Positions 35,674 through 47,992 of a stretch of DNA of 64,000 bases are shown one piece after another (positions within the stretch are counted from its first letter, which is position 1; each line of letters starts with the position of its first letter). The position numbers and the translations under genes were made by a program. The notes beneath the pieces were generated by a model. That model searched no databases, had not been told where the DNA came from, and saw nothing but the letters and a program-made list of their open reading frames with translations. The DNA comes from Cycas panzhihuaensis (lineage: Eukaryota > Cycadophyta). The stretch spans positions 161,455,741 to 161,519,740 of the forward strand of contig CM041465.1 of NCBI GenBank assembly GCA_023213395.1. Direction: 5' to 3'.

Positions 35674-36480
35674 ATGGAAAGAACTACAAAAATGGAGATT
35701 AAAAAGTTTAATGGCCAAAACTTTAAGTTGTGGAAGCTAAAGATGGAAGATACTGTTATCAAGAAGGATCAATAGATTATTGTAATAGGGATAAAGCATG
35801 TGACTATGGGTGATGAAGACTAGAAGAAGATTGATCAAAAAGTAATTAGTTTAATAAGGTTATGCCTTTTAGACATGATGTTGTTGAATGTTTCTACAGA
35901 GTATATGGCCAAAGATCTATGGAGAAAGCTAAAGGCTTTATATCAGACTAAGTCCCTAGTTAATAAGCTATTTTTTTAAAAAAAAGTTATATTTACTCAG
36001 GATGAGTGATGGGGATGTAGTTGTAGATCATCTCATTGTATTCAACACCATGGTAATCCATATTGTTTCAGTTGGAGTAATAATATCTGAAAAAGACAAG
36101 TGTATTACCCTATTATGTTTACTTCCTTATTCCTAAGATAATCTTATAATGATGATTAGCAGCTACTTCTCCTACCCTAAAATTTGATGATATTGTTGCT
36201 ACTTTTCTATCATAAAAGATAGGATGAAAATCTTCTAAGGATTATTAAAAAGAAGCATTAGCAGTGAGAGGTCAAATATTGGATCATAACCAATAACAAA
36301 CGACCAAAATCTAGAGGAAAATCCAAATCTCTAGGTAGAGGCCCCTTAGTATACTAAAGATGTGGGAAGGCTAGTTATATGAAGAGCCAGTGTCAAGTCA
36401 AGGTTGATAATGGAAAGTCACCTAAAGCTACTTCTTCCATAGTAGCAAAAGCCTCCGATGAAGCTGATAACAATATTTAG
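35674..36480 (+). pseudogene. gag: Gag relic of copia element 2
   Basis: ATG at 35674 begins MERTTKMEIKKFNGQNFKLW then KLKMED, the classic TNT1-type gag N-terminus (F.G.NF..WK..ME). UBN2-like sequence follows (AKDLWRKLKALYQTKSLVNK near 35910). The zinc knuckle is at 36355-36400: (stop)RCGKASYMKSQC keeps only part of C-x2-C-x4-H-x4-C, with the His replaced by Tyr. Stops and frameshifts, for example near 35775, 35823 and 35980, kill it. Only about 70 bases separate primer site and start, in contrast to the 2-kb leaders of copia 1 and 3. Confidence 0.8.
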
Positions 36481-37860
36481 TTGGAAACATCAGGTAAGTT
36501 GTTAAATGTTGAGTCTTGGTTAATTGACTTTGGTGCTTCACTTCATGTTACTCCCCATAGGGAGTGGTTATGTGAATACATAAGTATTAATGGAGGTGAA
36601 GTATTTTTTGGGGATTATTACCCATATAAAATTATAGGTCATAGAAAAGTGAAGGTTTGATTTGGATATGGAAGGGTTAAAACTATCCCTGATATGAGTC
36701 ATATTCCTAGTTTGGTTATGAGTCTATTATCTGTTAGTCAATTAGATGATGTAGGAATAGAAGTGATTTTCAATAAAAATAATTGCAGAATGGTTTAAGT
36801 AGCATTGGTGTTAACAAGAGAGGTCTAATTTGGAACACTATAGAAGCTTAATGCAAGCACAGTATGTACTGGTAATTATAGTCCAACTATCATAAAAGAT
36901 AGCAATAATGCAAGTAAGACTTAAATATCACTTGTTGGTAAAACTATGTTATGGCATCAGAGATTGGGACATATTAGAGAGAAAGGCCTCCATGATTTAT
37001 TCTCCAAAGGTATGGTAGAAGACATCTCTAGAAGTAATAGCTCCTTTGATTTTGGTTTCTATGAACATTGTATATATGGAAAATAGAATCGGGTTAGTTC
37101 TCCTTCAAGCTCAAAGAGAGCAAAGGGTATTCTATAATTAGTGTATAGTAATATTTTTTGACCTATTAATATACCCTTATTGGGTGGGTGCAAATACTTT
37201 GTTTCATTCATAGATGATTTCTCAAGAAAGATATGGCTATACTTTCTTAGATAGAAATCTAAAGTCTTTAGTAAATTCAAAGAATTCAAGGCCTTAGTTA
37301 AGAATTAAAGTGATAAGTAGATCAAGATACTTAGGACTAATAATAGATAAAAGTTTTGCTCAAAGGAGTTTGAGTTGTTCTGTAAGTAGTGTGGGATAAC
37401 AAGGCAAAGGACAATTCCCTATAAGCCATAGTAGCATAGAGTTGCTAAAAGAATGAATAAGATCTTGCTAGAGAGAATGAGGAGTATGCTCAGTGTTACT
37501 AAATTAGAGAAGAAATTTTGGGTTGAAGCTATGATGGCTACAAGCTACTTAATGAACAGATCACCAATAATTGCCTTAGTATACAAAACACATGAAGAAG
37601 TGTAGCCTAGTAAGAAACCATCTCTTGGTCATCTTAGAGTTTTTAGTTGTGAAGCTTTTGTACGTGTTCCTAGATTGTAGAGGACTAAGCTTGATTTCAA
37701 AGCATAAAAGACTATTTTCATTAGCTATAGTGATGGTACTAAAGGGTATAAGATTTATAACCTTAAAACATAAAAGGTTGTGTATAGCTATGATATTGTG
37801 TTTAGAGAGAAGTTTAAGCCTCTAAAATAGGATGAAGAACTAAAGGAGAAACACTCTAAG
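36481..37860 (+). pseudogene. pol: Protease and integrase relic of copia element 2
   Basis: The protease box is SWLIDFGASLHVTP near 36515 (D-S-G-A changed to D-F-G-A). GAG-pre-integrase: MLWHQRLGHIREKGL near 36951. The integrase keeps HCIYGK but loses all three catalytic acids: Asp in the HSD box is Asn (37150-37152), Asp in TDNGG is Asn (37339-37341), and Glu of VAERMN is Lys (37447-37449). Each change fits G to A in the first codon base. Many additional stops are present. The domain order and wording identify the TNT1 type. Confidence 0.85.
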
Positions 37861-38049
37861 AAGGTATAATTTAAAATAAAGGATGAAGATTCTATATTAG
37901 AATATAAGTCAGTTGAAGAGAAAGGACCAGTTTCAGAGGTAGCTCAACCTCAAGAACCCTACATCTTGAGGAGATCAACTCATGAGAGAAGATAACCTAA
38001 CAGGTATATTCTTAAAGACTTACATAACTCTTCTTTTATTTTATATATT

Positions 38050-39650
38050 ATAGATAATGATCCAAATACTATTTAAGAGGCTTTAGAGTCAAAAGAGAGC
38101 CAACTTTGTACGAAGGCCATGTAAAAAGAAATGATGACCTTAGACAAAAATAACACATGGGATTTGGTAGATCTACTTGATGGCAGAAAACTTATTGATA
38201 ACAAATGGATCTTCAAGAAGAAGTTCCAGATAAATGGTATTATGGAAAAGTACAAGGCTTGCTTGGTAATAAAGGCCTATTCTTAAGTCAATAGAATAAA
38301 TTTTAGTGAGGTATTTTCTCTTATTACAAAATTTGTTTTGATTAGATTTGTATTGGCTATAGTAACTGCTTATGACCTTGAGGTGGATCAAATGGATGTG
38401 AAAACTATATTTTTTCATGGTGACCTCGAGGAAGAAATTTATATGTTGTAGCCTAAAGGGTTTGAAGTTGTAGAGAAGGAGAATATGGTGTGTAGATTGA
38501 AGAAGTCATTATATGGCTTAGAACAATCACCAAGGATGTGGTATCAAAAGTTTGATTCACATATGTTAGCGGATGGCTTTATGCATAGAAAAGTAGATTA
38601 TTGTATTTGTTATAAGAAGGTTGGTGATCATTTTGTTATTTTGGCTTTATATGTTGATGACATCCTTTTAGTCGGTAACAATAAAGAAATGAACCAACTT
38701 GTAAAAGGCCAACTAGCATCTCATTTTGAGATGAAGGATCTTGGTGCTGTACATTTTATTTTGGGCATTGAAATTAAAAGGGATGTGAGAAATAGAAAGA
38801 TTTGGCTTAACCAAAGATAGTACATTAAGACAATATTATAGTGGTTTAGGTTACTGGATAGTAAACTAGTTAATGTTCCTCTTTCTATTAGTTTAAAATT
38901 ATCAGTTGAACAATACCCAAAGACTCACTAAGAAGTTGAAGACATGGCATTTGTCCTTTATGGTATTTCTATCAGTAGCTTAATATATGCGATGATTTGC
39001 ACTCAACCAGACATTGCCCATGTAGCAAAAGTAGTTAGCAGGTATATATCACACCTAGGTAAGGAGCATAGATGGCTATGAAAAGGATTTTCAGGTATCT
39101 ATGGGGTACATCAGACTATGGAATTTATTATCAAGGAGATCCTATGGAGAGTAGAACACTGAACTTGAGAGGTTTTGTTGATGTTGATTGGGCTAGAGAT
39201 CTTGATAGTAGAAGATCTACAAGTGGGTATGTTTTTACCCTTTATGATAGCACAATCAGCTGGATGAGTAAAAGATAGCAAGTTGTGGTACTTTCTAGCA
39301 TAAAATAAGAGTACATGGTAGCTACTCATACATGCAATGGAGTAGTTTGGTTAGATAGATTATGCATAGATATTAGCTTCAAGTAGGATACTGTGAGAAT
39401 AGATTATAATAGTCAAGGTGTAATCTACCTAGTAAAGAACCCCATTTCTCATGCTTAGTTGAAGCATATTGATGTGCAGTTCCATTTTGTGAGAGAAATG
39501 ATTCAAGATCATAAGGTGGATTTGTAAAATATTACTACATAAGATAATATTGTAGACTCATTAACCAATATTGTTAGCATAGAAAATTTTAGATGGTGTA
39601 GAAATACAATGGGTATTTGTGATTTTAGTATTAAATAGTTATGTATATAG
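38050..39650 (+). pseudogene. pol: Reverse transcriptase and RNase H relic of copia element 2
   Basis: RT motifs: NKWIFKKKF (38200), VDQMDVKTIFFHGDLEEEIY (38383-38442), VCRLKKSLYGLEQSPRMWYQ (38488-38547), ALYVDDILLVGNN (38645) with both catalytic Asp intact, and FEMKDLGAVHFILGIEI (38728). The longest open piece is 38485-38820. A frameshift near 39070 precedes the RNase H part (39072-39278): GFVDVDWARDLDSRRSTSGY, then ISWMSKR, a stop, and QVVVLSSIK. The reading ends near 39650, 24 bases before the 3' LTR. Numerous TAG/TAA stops make it inactive. Confidence 0.88.
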
Positions 39651-39673
39651 GTTTCTTGCAATAAGTAGGAGAT

Positions 39674-40160
39674 TGTTAGATATGTTAAACACTTTGCAAG
39701 TGTTACGTGGGTATAGGCATTATACCTGAGCCCCTTTGTGGGGTTTAAGGACCCATTATAAGGAACTTATTTAGGGGTCTAGGGGCGATGGGCCCCAATG
39801 AGATTCGGTGGAAGCCCACAAAAAATTCGGTGTCATATAGGGGTCTTTGTCAGACCATGATTTATGTCCATTGTATTGTAAAACCATAAGGTAATATCTT
39901 GCAATGTTATATCTATATATTCTTATGTAATGGCATATGTAACATGGTTGTAGATGAGTCTTTAATGAGTTGATGATAAGAGTTGGGGCTTATTCATCTC
40001 TATAATCCCTTAGTTGTTACTCAGATTAATAAAAGGTCTATACTTAGACTTGAATCTCCTAGTGTTCTTTATTAAGTTCTTGACTTGTTTATGTTATTTG
40101 TTCTTTGCATGGTTTAAAGTTCTATTATCACATTACTTCTGTGGTTATATATTCTCTTTA
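39674..40160 (+). repeat. 3' LTR of copia element 2
   Basis: Starts TGTTAGATATG after AAGTAGGAGAT, the purine tract, and ends TCTCTTTA (CA changed to TA). Confidence 0.88.
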
Positions 40161-40165
40161 ATGTA

Positions 40166-40860
40166 GGACCCACTTCATTATACTTTGTAATCTATCACTC
40201 CTAGGTTAATTTTTATCGTTGTCTTACTCATTTGATTTTATATATTTCCCTCCTTTTCTTTAAGGTATGAGGTTTTTCTCACTAAGATTTTCTAGATTGA
40301 GCCCCTTCCATAAATGAGGTAGAGGCATCATAAGCAAAAAAAAGGGCTTCATCAAAACCTATTAGTATTTATAGTTAAATTAGCCTATTTTTGTCATATG
40401 ACCTAAATTTTCTATTCTCTCTAACCCTTGGGTTTCCATCACGAAAGTCCCCTCCAAGACTACATGCTCTCAAACAACTTAAGAATGTGGAATGGTCATT
40501 AAAGAGGCTAAACTATGATGACCACACTTCTAAATCATTGAGTACTAAGAGGGTAAACTTAGTGGACTAAATCTATAACACACATCTAAAAACCAACGAC
40601 TAATGAGGTAAAACTATAATAAGTATAACTTTAGCATATAGATATCTATGTAGGTTTAGTATAGATGTTTTAAGTAGGATTGAACCTAATTTTTGCATCA
40701 ACAAATCTTTATGTTACTCCATCTATCATACTTCCATTGATCAAACCTTGTCTTTCTAAAACAACTCAAGAATAATATAGGCAACCCAAGTTCTATGATA
40801 GCTCTTCCTATGTAAGGTTGGTGATGTTCACCATCGTGTTGAAACCTATTCATAAAGCTT
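40166..40860. other. Unassigned DNA between two elements
   Basis: No coding domain or repeat recognised on either strand. Confidence 0.4.
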
Positions 40861-41242
40861 CTATTATACTCCACTTCATGAAATATTGCACCAAACTAAC
40901 AACAAGAGAGTATAAAATAGAGCTTTTATGAATATTATAATACAAATTACATTTAGATCATAAGAAAGCTCAATGGACACCAAAAGGAGACACACGTGAG
41001 TATAATCTTTATAAGAGATAATGATTACATAAACATTTCTTTACAAATGTAAGACCTTAAATAGAAAAAAGTGGCCATTAGCTCCTAACATCCTATTGGT
41101 TGGACTTGTAGTCTTTAATCCCATTGGTGGAGGTAGATGGCCTATGCATACCTTTTAATAATTATCCTTAACCCTCACCACTATAATCGCATAATTGATT
41201 GCTTATATGTTATACCTTGGAGGGTTACATAATAGGTTCTCA
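40861..41242 (-). repeat. 3' LTR of the chromovirus
   Basis: Aligns with 48802-49182 over its full length with many substitutions; plus-strand end GGTTCTCA. The inner side abuts the C-rich tract. Confidence 0.82.
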
Positions 41243-41244
41243 TA

Positions 41245-41276
41245 ACCCCCCCCCCCCCCCCACCCTGCCCACACCT
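41245..41276 (-). other. Polypurine tract of the chromovirus
   Basis: The plus strand has 14 consecutive C followed by ACCCTGCCC, so the minus strand has a long G-rich tract two bases before the 3' LTR, the expected plus-strand primer. It is also a slippage-prone homopolymer. Confidence 0.78.
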
Positions 41277-42750
41277 TTTATTAGATGTTATGTCCTCAAA
41301 GTGCAAAAGATGTGGATATTACTTAATGAAGTCATCAAAATTCCCAGGTGGCTTCCTTAGTTGTATAGTCAGCCCATTAAACTAGATACTAAGAAATGGT
41401 TCTATTTTGGAGACAATAGTGTCAGATGTTTAGAATATATATGGGAGGAACTATAAGGATTTCTTCTTCTTGGAGAGTTAGAAGGGTTGTTTAAGGTATG
41501 ATAGACTTCCCTAGGTGCTTTTTTAGGCAAGAAATATAGAAGATGTTATAGATCTTGGTCTCAAGGGGAAGGGTAAGGGCATAGGTAGTTGCATTAATAT
41601 ATTAAGTAACTTTATAGGGACCATAATATTAAGGACTTAACTTCTAGGACCTATGATAGTAGAGAGACTATTGTTTATAAGTTTGGAGATAAAGAAAAAC
41701 CAAGTTACCTACTTCAAATGATCTATTAGAGTGGTGGTGATTTGTAAGTTACTTTATTCAATTTTATGTGAAGGCCAAGTTTTATTTAAAGGTATAGAGA
41801 GTTTTATCCATGTCCTATAGTATTCATTATACCCAAATAGTATGAAAATTAGTGGCCAAGATATGGTGGGATGGCAGGGGATATCCATAAAGAGCCATAA
41901 AGGGGGTCATGTCGATTGTAGAATGATGGGAAGAATTATACCAATATTCCATAAGAACTAACTAAGAAGTCCATTGATATTAGTGTTTTGAGGTAAAGCA
42001 ACAAAGATATGTTTCCAAGGCTTTGTTGAGGATTTTAAATTATCCATTTATTTAGGGGTGATAGGAAGAGCTCATATGGAGAGATGTTACTAATGCATAA
42101 AAGAGTTCTTACCAAAATAAGCTCATAAATTTAGGATCTCTATTAGATATGATAGTGGATAGGAAGCCGTGGAGGTAAAAGATGAATTAGATATAGAGCT
42201 CACCCAAGAAGGAAGTTTTTCAAGTAGTGTAGATAAGGAGGAAATAGGCATATTTAGTTAAGTGATCAATGGTTACCTAAATAAAGTCATACCCAACCAA
42301 TAGTAAGAGGCCATGGATCCAAGCAAGAAGTTTTTAAGTAGTGTAGATAAGGAGAAAATAGGCATATTTAGTTAAGTGATTAATGATGACCTAAGCAAAG
42401 TCATACCCAACCAATAGTAGGAGGTCAGTGATAAAATTCATGGCAATGTCTTACCATTTACCCTGGGGGATTTTTAGGGGTTAAAGTAGGTTGGGTTAGG
42501 CTTTAGTGTTGACCTTGTTATATTGGTAGATATTACATTCAAAGGCATATGTAAGAATGATAAATTTCATACAAGGCTAGTAGAAATCTGATCAAATATG
42601 ATGATAGGCTTTGTCGAATCCAAAGTGACCTCTAGCATTGTAGTTATGATATTTATCTATGATATAGGTAATAAATGGGGAGGTGGGGTATACAAATACA
42701 CGATTCTAATAGATAAGGTAATTATTCTGTAGGCTCCAATCTTTATGGTT
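41277..42750 (-). pseudogene. pol: Chromovirus integrase and chromodomain relic
   Basis: Minus-strand integrase core: DFI*VTIDHLTKYAYFL (about 42280-42230), matching DFI.VVVDRLTKYAHF with the first catalytic Asp retained; this part is duplicated in tandem. Towards the 3' end, WADYTTKEATWE, then after a one-base frameshift DDFIK(stop)YPHL, is the end of a chromodomain (W.....EATWE....L...P.L in relatives). The chromodomain would bind methylated histone tails and steer insertion into heterochromatin. Frame changes and stops throughout make it non-functional. Confidence 0.72.
42212..42430 (-). repeat. 115-bp tandem duplication inside the integrase
   Basis: Copies begin at 42212 and 42327 with GAAGTTTTT(C)AAGTAGTG and both contain GGCATATTTAGTTAAGTGAT and CCCAACCAATAGTA. 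The two differ at several sites, so the duplication is not recent. Confidence 0.82.
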
Positions 42751-42849
42751 TTAAACCTTATTAACCCAAGTGGCAAAGTCAGGTTGAGCTTTATTGGACT
42801 TAACCAAGTCATGGAGCTAAGAAGGTTTAAGCATAAATATGGTTTGGAT

Positions 42850-43960
42850 TAATGGTTTAGTAGGGAGTCAAGAAAGGGCATCTGCAATGACCTTGTTTGT
42901 GCCCTTTTTATACAAAATAGACAAGTCAAAAATCTATAATTGATCAACCCATTTAACTTGTTCTTTTAATAAAATTGGTTAATCAAATAAGTGATAGAGA
43001 CTATGATGGTTTGTTAAAATGGTAAACTTAAAACCAAGTAGATATTAATACCACTTATTGACTACATGCATAATGGACCCCATTTCTTTTTAGTAAATGG
43101 AAAGTCAACACATGTTGTCCTTGAGTTTCTAACTTTTGAAGGCAATGGGGTGGAAGTTTTATATGAGGATATCCTCAAGCCCTACACCAGATATAGTGTA
43201 GGTATAGGTGTGGTTGTCATGAGTACTTTTAGAAGGCTAAATACATCCTCACCACTCAATGACCATTAGAAAAAGTCCTTATGGAGTAGGTTTATCAAGG
43301 GGGTGGCTATGGATATATAGTTTTTAACAAAGTGATGATAGAAACCTATTAGGTTGAGGAAGGCCCATAATTAGGCTGGGTCTTTGGGATGGGCTACTAG
43401 ATGATAACCAATATTTTATCAGGGTTGGCTTGCCTCTAGATGCAAAGATGATGTGGCCTAAATATTGCACTTTGATTTTTCCAAATTCACACTTTAATAA
43501 CTTTCCATATAGCTAATTTTGAGTTAGGACTTGAAGGGTAAATTCTAAATGTTAAAGATGTAAGGGCATGGTAGTACTATAAAATAATATATAATCAAAG
43601 AAAATAATAATGAACTTAAGAAGGTAAGAAGCAAAAATTTTATTCATTAAAGCTTGAAAGATGGCTAGAGCATTGCATATCCCAAATAGTATAACTTGGA
43701 ATTCAAAATGGCCATGATAAATATAAAAAGTAGTTTTGTGCTTATCTTTTGGGGATATTGATATTTGATAATAGCCAAATTGTAAGTCCAATTTGGAAAA
43801 TATTATATCCCATGGATTTCATCTAGCATGTCATTAATTCAAAGGGTGGGGAACTTACTCTTAATAGTTAATTTATTAAGCCCCCTATAATCTATATAAA
43901 GGTAGAATGAACCATCTTTTTTCTAAACCAACATGATGGGAGATATATAAGGGATTTTTC
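42850..43960 (-). pseudogene. pol: Chromovirus reverse transcriptase and RNase H relic
   Basis: Minus-strand RT: KKDGSFYLYIDYRG (43925) then the open 43791-43552 piece LDLQFGYYQISISPKDKHKT...GHFEFQVILFGICNALAIFQ, ending FIIIFFDYILFYS. The catalytic D-D box reads D-Y, so the second Asp is lost. RNase H: HPIAFKS.KLKDN (43150), EMGSIMHVVNKWY.YLLGFK (43050) and the tether region KWVDQL.IFDLSILYKKGTN near 42950-42900, all matching chromovirus consensus. Stops replace Arg, Gln or Trp codons. Confidence 0.85.
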
Positions 43961-44465
43961 TTAGCTAGCTAATATTGATATTTATTAGTTTATTGGTGAT
44001 GCACTCAATTTTATTCTTTTAGAAATAAGAGTTTTGATACGGGTGCAGGCTAATTAGGTTGTAAGTGGTTTTAAGGTCGATGGTATGGTGAAATCCTCGA
44101 TATGGAGGAGAGCTACTAGGTAAGAGGGAGAAAATTGATTGGTATTTGGTAAGAATAAAGAGGATATCTAAGCTAACTTTAGATTGTGGTTAAATGTTGT
44201 CAAGGTAAACAGTATATCTGAAGCTCTTATTAAGTTACTTGCTCATTTATTTAGGGGAAAGAAGTTTGTTAGGTAGGGATTAGATGCTAAAGAGTTTATG
44301 GGTTTGGCCATAATCATCTTTAAACATAATGAATGGGTTCTTGAGGAAGTTAATTATACTATAAGTTCCTAGTGTTTAGAGCCATTGGACTTTTAATATG
44401 GTATATGATCCTCCAATGGATATAACATAAAATTCTAACTTGAGTTGATAAGTTCCAATTTAAAC

Positions 44466-44651
44466 TTAAAGATTGCAAATAATACCTACATAATAAAGAG
44501 AATAGTGGCTAATGAGAGAACAATTAAATCCTATTTTTGGTTCAATATAAAGATTTAGTTGTTGGGCTATGGAAATATCAATGAATTTTAAGGATGTGCC
44601 ACTGTCGATCAAAATTACCATGGGGGTTTTCCTTAAGTCCCTCTTACACAT
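44466..44651 (-). pseudogene. Chromovirus aspartic protease relic
   Basis: A 61-codon open piece containing PMVILIDSGTSLKFIDISIAQQLNL, shown here in parts as VILIDSGTS and FIDISIAQQL. It equals the chromovirus protease box VLIDSGASHNFI...A..L with the catalytic Asp-Ser-Gly intact. It sits directly upstream of RT on the minus strand. The open-frame start is arbitrary, as the domain belonged to a polyprotein. Confidence 0.78.
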
Positions 44652-44874
44652 AATAGATTGGGATATGCAGAAGAGAAAATGGTAGATAGGATTTCTTTGG
44701 GCTTAAGATCTAAATGTAGAGAAGGTTCTACTATTAGTTCTTCTTCAAGTTCATCATTAGAGTTAGAGTTAATGGTGAAGATAACTGGTTTGGATTTATA
44801 GATATAACTATATCTAGGGAACTACATTTTGCACATTATGAATAAAGACTATTTTCTCAATGCTTACTGATCCA

Positions 44875-44949
44875 AGAGGATCTACCATATATTTATAGGA
44901 TGTAGAGAATGCTAGGAGGATCTACCATATGTCTACAGGATGAAGAAAA
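44875..44949 (-). repeat. Short tandem repeat, about 38 bp, two copies
   Basis: AGGATCTACCATAT occurs at 44877 and 44915, each followed by (T/G)T(T/C)TA(T/C)AGGATG. It lies between protease and the foreign gag-interval sequence. Confidence 0.7.
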
Positions 44950-45199
44950 TGTTAAGCATTAGAATAACTGAAAGAGATAGGGCTAATGGTATCAAATGTA
45001 TATGAAATTTTATGGAAAGGAAGAAGACACATCTCAATACATGTGTGAAAAATGTGGGGCTTAGAAAATATCATTTGATTATATTTCAAGCCTTGTTTTT
45101 TAGAAAATTGATCCCACAACCAGCAGAAAAATAGCAAATATATACTATTATTAAATCAATGAAAATGTAGGCAAATGATATCCAAATGATCTAAAATTT

Positions 45200-45720
45200 T
45201 GTGTAAGTGAAGGGGACATGTGTTCCTATATGTGTACCAAATTAGAGATAAATTGGAGTTCATTAATCCTAGGTACAAGCCATAACGTTTTAAAATTGCA
45301 TGAAGGCCACTTGGACAACATGCATTCTGGTTGTTAGTAGTTATATTTACATGATTGCCACTTGTTAAACATGCAATTTGGATTTCTTTCTATAAATTGA
45401 GACCTCTTTAGCTCATTTACATGGTTGGATACTTGGTTATTGAATGTGAAAGTCACTTGACTTGGGAAGCATTTAAAGGGTTGGAATCCCCCTCATGGTA
45501 TAATTATATCATATATTCCTTGTAACTTGACCATTCTTTTTCTAGTTGTTTTCTCCACCATTAAATGGAGATTTTTATAGCTTAATAAAAGTATTACTCT
45601 TCTTACTTTTGGAGCAATTGCAAGTATAAATAATTTGGTGTAGAATTTCCTTTTGTAGGCTCATTCTTGTTTTGATGTTATTGGGGTTTCTACACTAACT
45701 CCCAGGATCTCAAGGAGTGA
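45200..45720 (+). repeat. LTR-like block, plus strand, inside the chromovirus
   Basis: Has the look of an LTR promoter: CTATAAATTGAGACC near 45397 (TATA box) and AATAAAAG near 45582 (poly-A signal), both in plus orientation, opposite to the host element. Ends and partner are not defined. It could be a solo LTR or one end of a nested element. Confidence 0.3.
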
Positions 45721-47990
45721 GCTTGGTAATTGATGTTATTTACCATTTAAGCTCTACTTTGGGATCACTTAAATACCTCATAGGAAAGGAACTATATTTG
45801 TATTAATGGTTATTTTGTAATAGGAGATTTAGCTAGACAAATTACTTCTTGTCGAGGGGGTTCTTTTGCTCATGTCTATGGAGATCGATTGGGTTTCATG
45901 AGCCTTTAGTGAGTAAACTATGGTGTGTCTTATTCAAGCCTAGATGTTCCCTCTTCTACAAACTCAACTTCAATGGCTTTGGCATAATTAATGGTGTGCC
46001 AAAGGTTAGGAGGTTGGTTGGTCTTCAACCTCATCTAGATTCATTCTGAAAGACTAGTTATATAGGCTTTGAACAATGCTTGCTTATCTAGGTATTGAGT
46101 GACCTAAATCTAGATTACTTGGACCTTATCTATGTAGGCCTCGACTATTATGGTTTTTCAAAGATATATCAATTGGCTGAAGAACGATTGGTTCCAAGTT
46201 TCTTCATATTTCTCAAAGAAATATTTATAGAACTAATCTCATGTTTAATTAGATGGGTACTCATAGGTCCACCATTTATACCAATAATGGGCTTTCCCTC
46301 TAAGTGGATAGACGAAAAAATAAGTTAGTCAATTATAGACATGGGGTTGAGTGCAAATTAAAAGTCCAATTTACTAACTCAACTAGGAGCTATATCCTGA
46401 TTAAGATCAAGTTCAAAGATTCCTATATCAATCTTAAGACAAAACGAAGGTTAGGATGTAGCTTGGGGAGGTGCGTTTCCTCCCTAGGATGCTCCACTTT
46501 ATGATGTATTAGATGAGTTACAATTTATCATTAAGAGAAAGTTAGAGAGTTGAGTATTGATAAATATAAACTAAATGTTAAGATTTATGACTTACTTGCT
46601 AAGATTTATGAGGTCCAATATCATCATGGCTTAGTCATATTATATATTTTTAACGTAAGTTTCCAAAGTAGAGATGTGATCAACTTGAGTCATTATGAAA
46701 TGGGTCTTGATGAGGTGGTAAATAGTGAGAAGAAGGGAATACAAGAAGTAAGAGACATAGGAAGAATAAGAGTCAAATGAGGAGGGATATATAAAGGGGA
46801 GGAGAGTGGGAAGGAGGGGGCAGAGTACAAGGTACTTGTAGGATGTTGACCCTAAAAACTATACAAGAAAAACACCTAGTACTCGCAAACAAGTACAATG
46901 AGCATTTCAAAATGATGTAGATAGGTAGAAAGTAAAAAATTATGTGGGAGAGGCCCACAAGTACCTATAAGCTAGTTTTCCCTAAAGCTAACAGTTGAAA
47001 TTAATCTAGTAGGCTTTAATCAGTGCAAAATATTAATTGAAATAAGATGTATAAATTAATAGGGTCAATCTTTGGGTCATGGACCTCTTTTTTTTCTTTT
47101 TATTGACAAGTCTAATGGTATAAGTCTCATTTGAATCTAAGAAGTATTTGTGAAGTTATAGCCCTTTCTTATCTCCTTTTTTTTATTTTTTTATTTTTTA
47201 AAATAGGGTTAGAATTGACTAAGTGGATCAAGAGACAAATGTTGGGAGTTTATCTATCTGTTATTCTAAAAATAAACCTTGCGAGTTAAGTTATATAGGT
47301 CATCAGATATGCTCGATTTAGATGTCTTTATTGTTGCCTAGAGGGAGTGCTTTATATGTAGGGCTACTATTAATGCAAAGTATTGTTGATATAGTGATGA
47401 ATTATGATAGTAGATTTTTGGCAACCTTCATCTTGGATTAGTGGGAGAGTAGCTAATATAAGAGGTATATCTATTATATATATCAGAAAAGATTGTAAGG
47501 GGTAGGGGAACCTACTAGATACTAATAAAGGAGTGCTTGGCCTCTAAGCCTTATGATAAACTTCTCTATCATTACTATAGCTTAGCTCAATATCCTAAGG
47601 TACTACCTATGAAGGAAAGACCATCTATGTAAGGTCTACAACTATGCAAAAGTATTCATATAAACTAGCTTCTTAGCACTAACCACTAATCTATGCACCA
47701 CAAAAGATAAACAGCTAAAAGTTTATCTACTTAAGGATGGAGAGGGAGCCTATAGGGGTCCTCTTATATACCCAATGATACATAAAGCCTCAATTTCATA
47801 GCCAAATTCTATCTAAGGCTTAGTTTAATAAACTTAATTAAAGTCCTTCATGTAAGAGTAAGAAATCCAGAATATGGTTAGCCTAAAATGATAGATCTTT
47901 GTAATATTTATAGACCCCCAATATAGGGTCTCTACCTATTTAAAGCAAGTAGCTACCAAATAGAGTTATCTACCTAAGAAGATGTTAGAT
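45721..47990. other. Unassigned sequence in the chromovirus gag interval
   Basis: No gag motif is found on the minus strand where chromovirus gag and its zinc knuckle should be. A plus-strand purine tract (GGGGAGGAGAGTGGGAAGGA and beyond, 46797-46828) resembles the plus-strand primer of an LTR element. Open frames here (for example 46095-46328) have no recognisable domain. Confidence 0.4.
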
Positions 47991-47992
47991 AA

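Larger units (their letters stand above)
35099..40160 (+). mobile_element. Copia element 2: TNT1/Tork-like LTR retrotransposon
   Basis: A 5.06-kb element with LTRs at 35099-35587 and 39674-40160, a primer site, gag-pol in copia order and a purine tract before the 3' LTR. Flanking 5-mers are GTGTA (35094-35098) and ATGTA (40161-40165), a target duplication with one later change. Domain sequences (LWHQRLGHIREKGL, HCIYGK.NRVS, SFIDDFSRKIWLYFL) are typical of the TNT1/Tork lineage. LTRs look roughly 80-85% alike by eye, and the coding part is full of stops, so this is an old copy. Confidence 0.9.
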
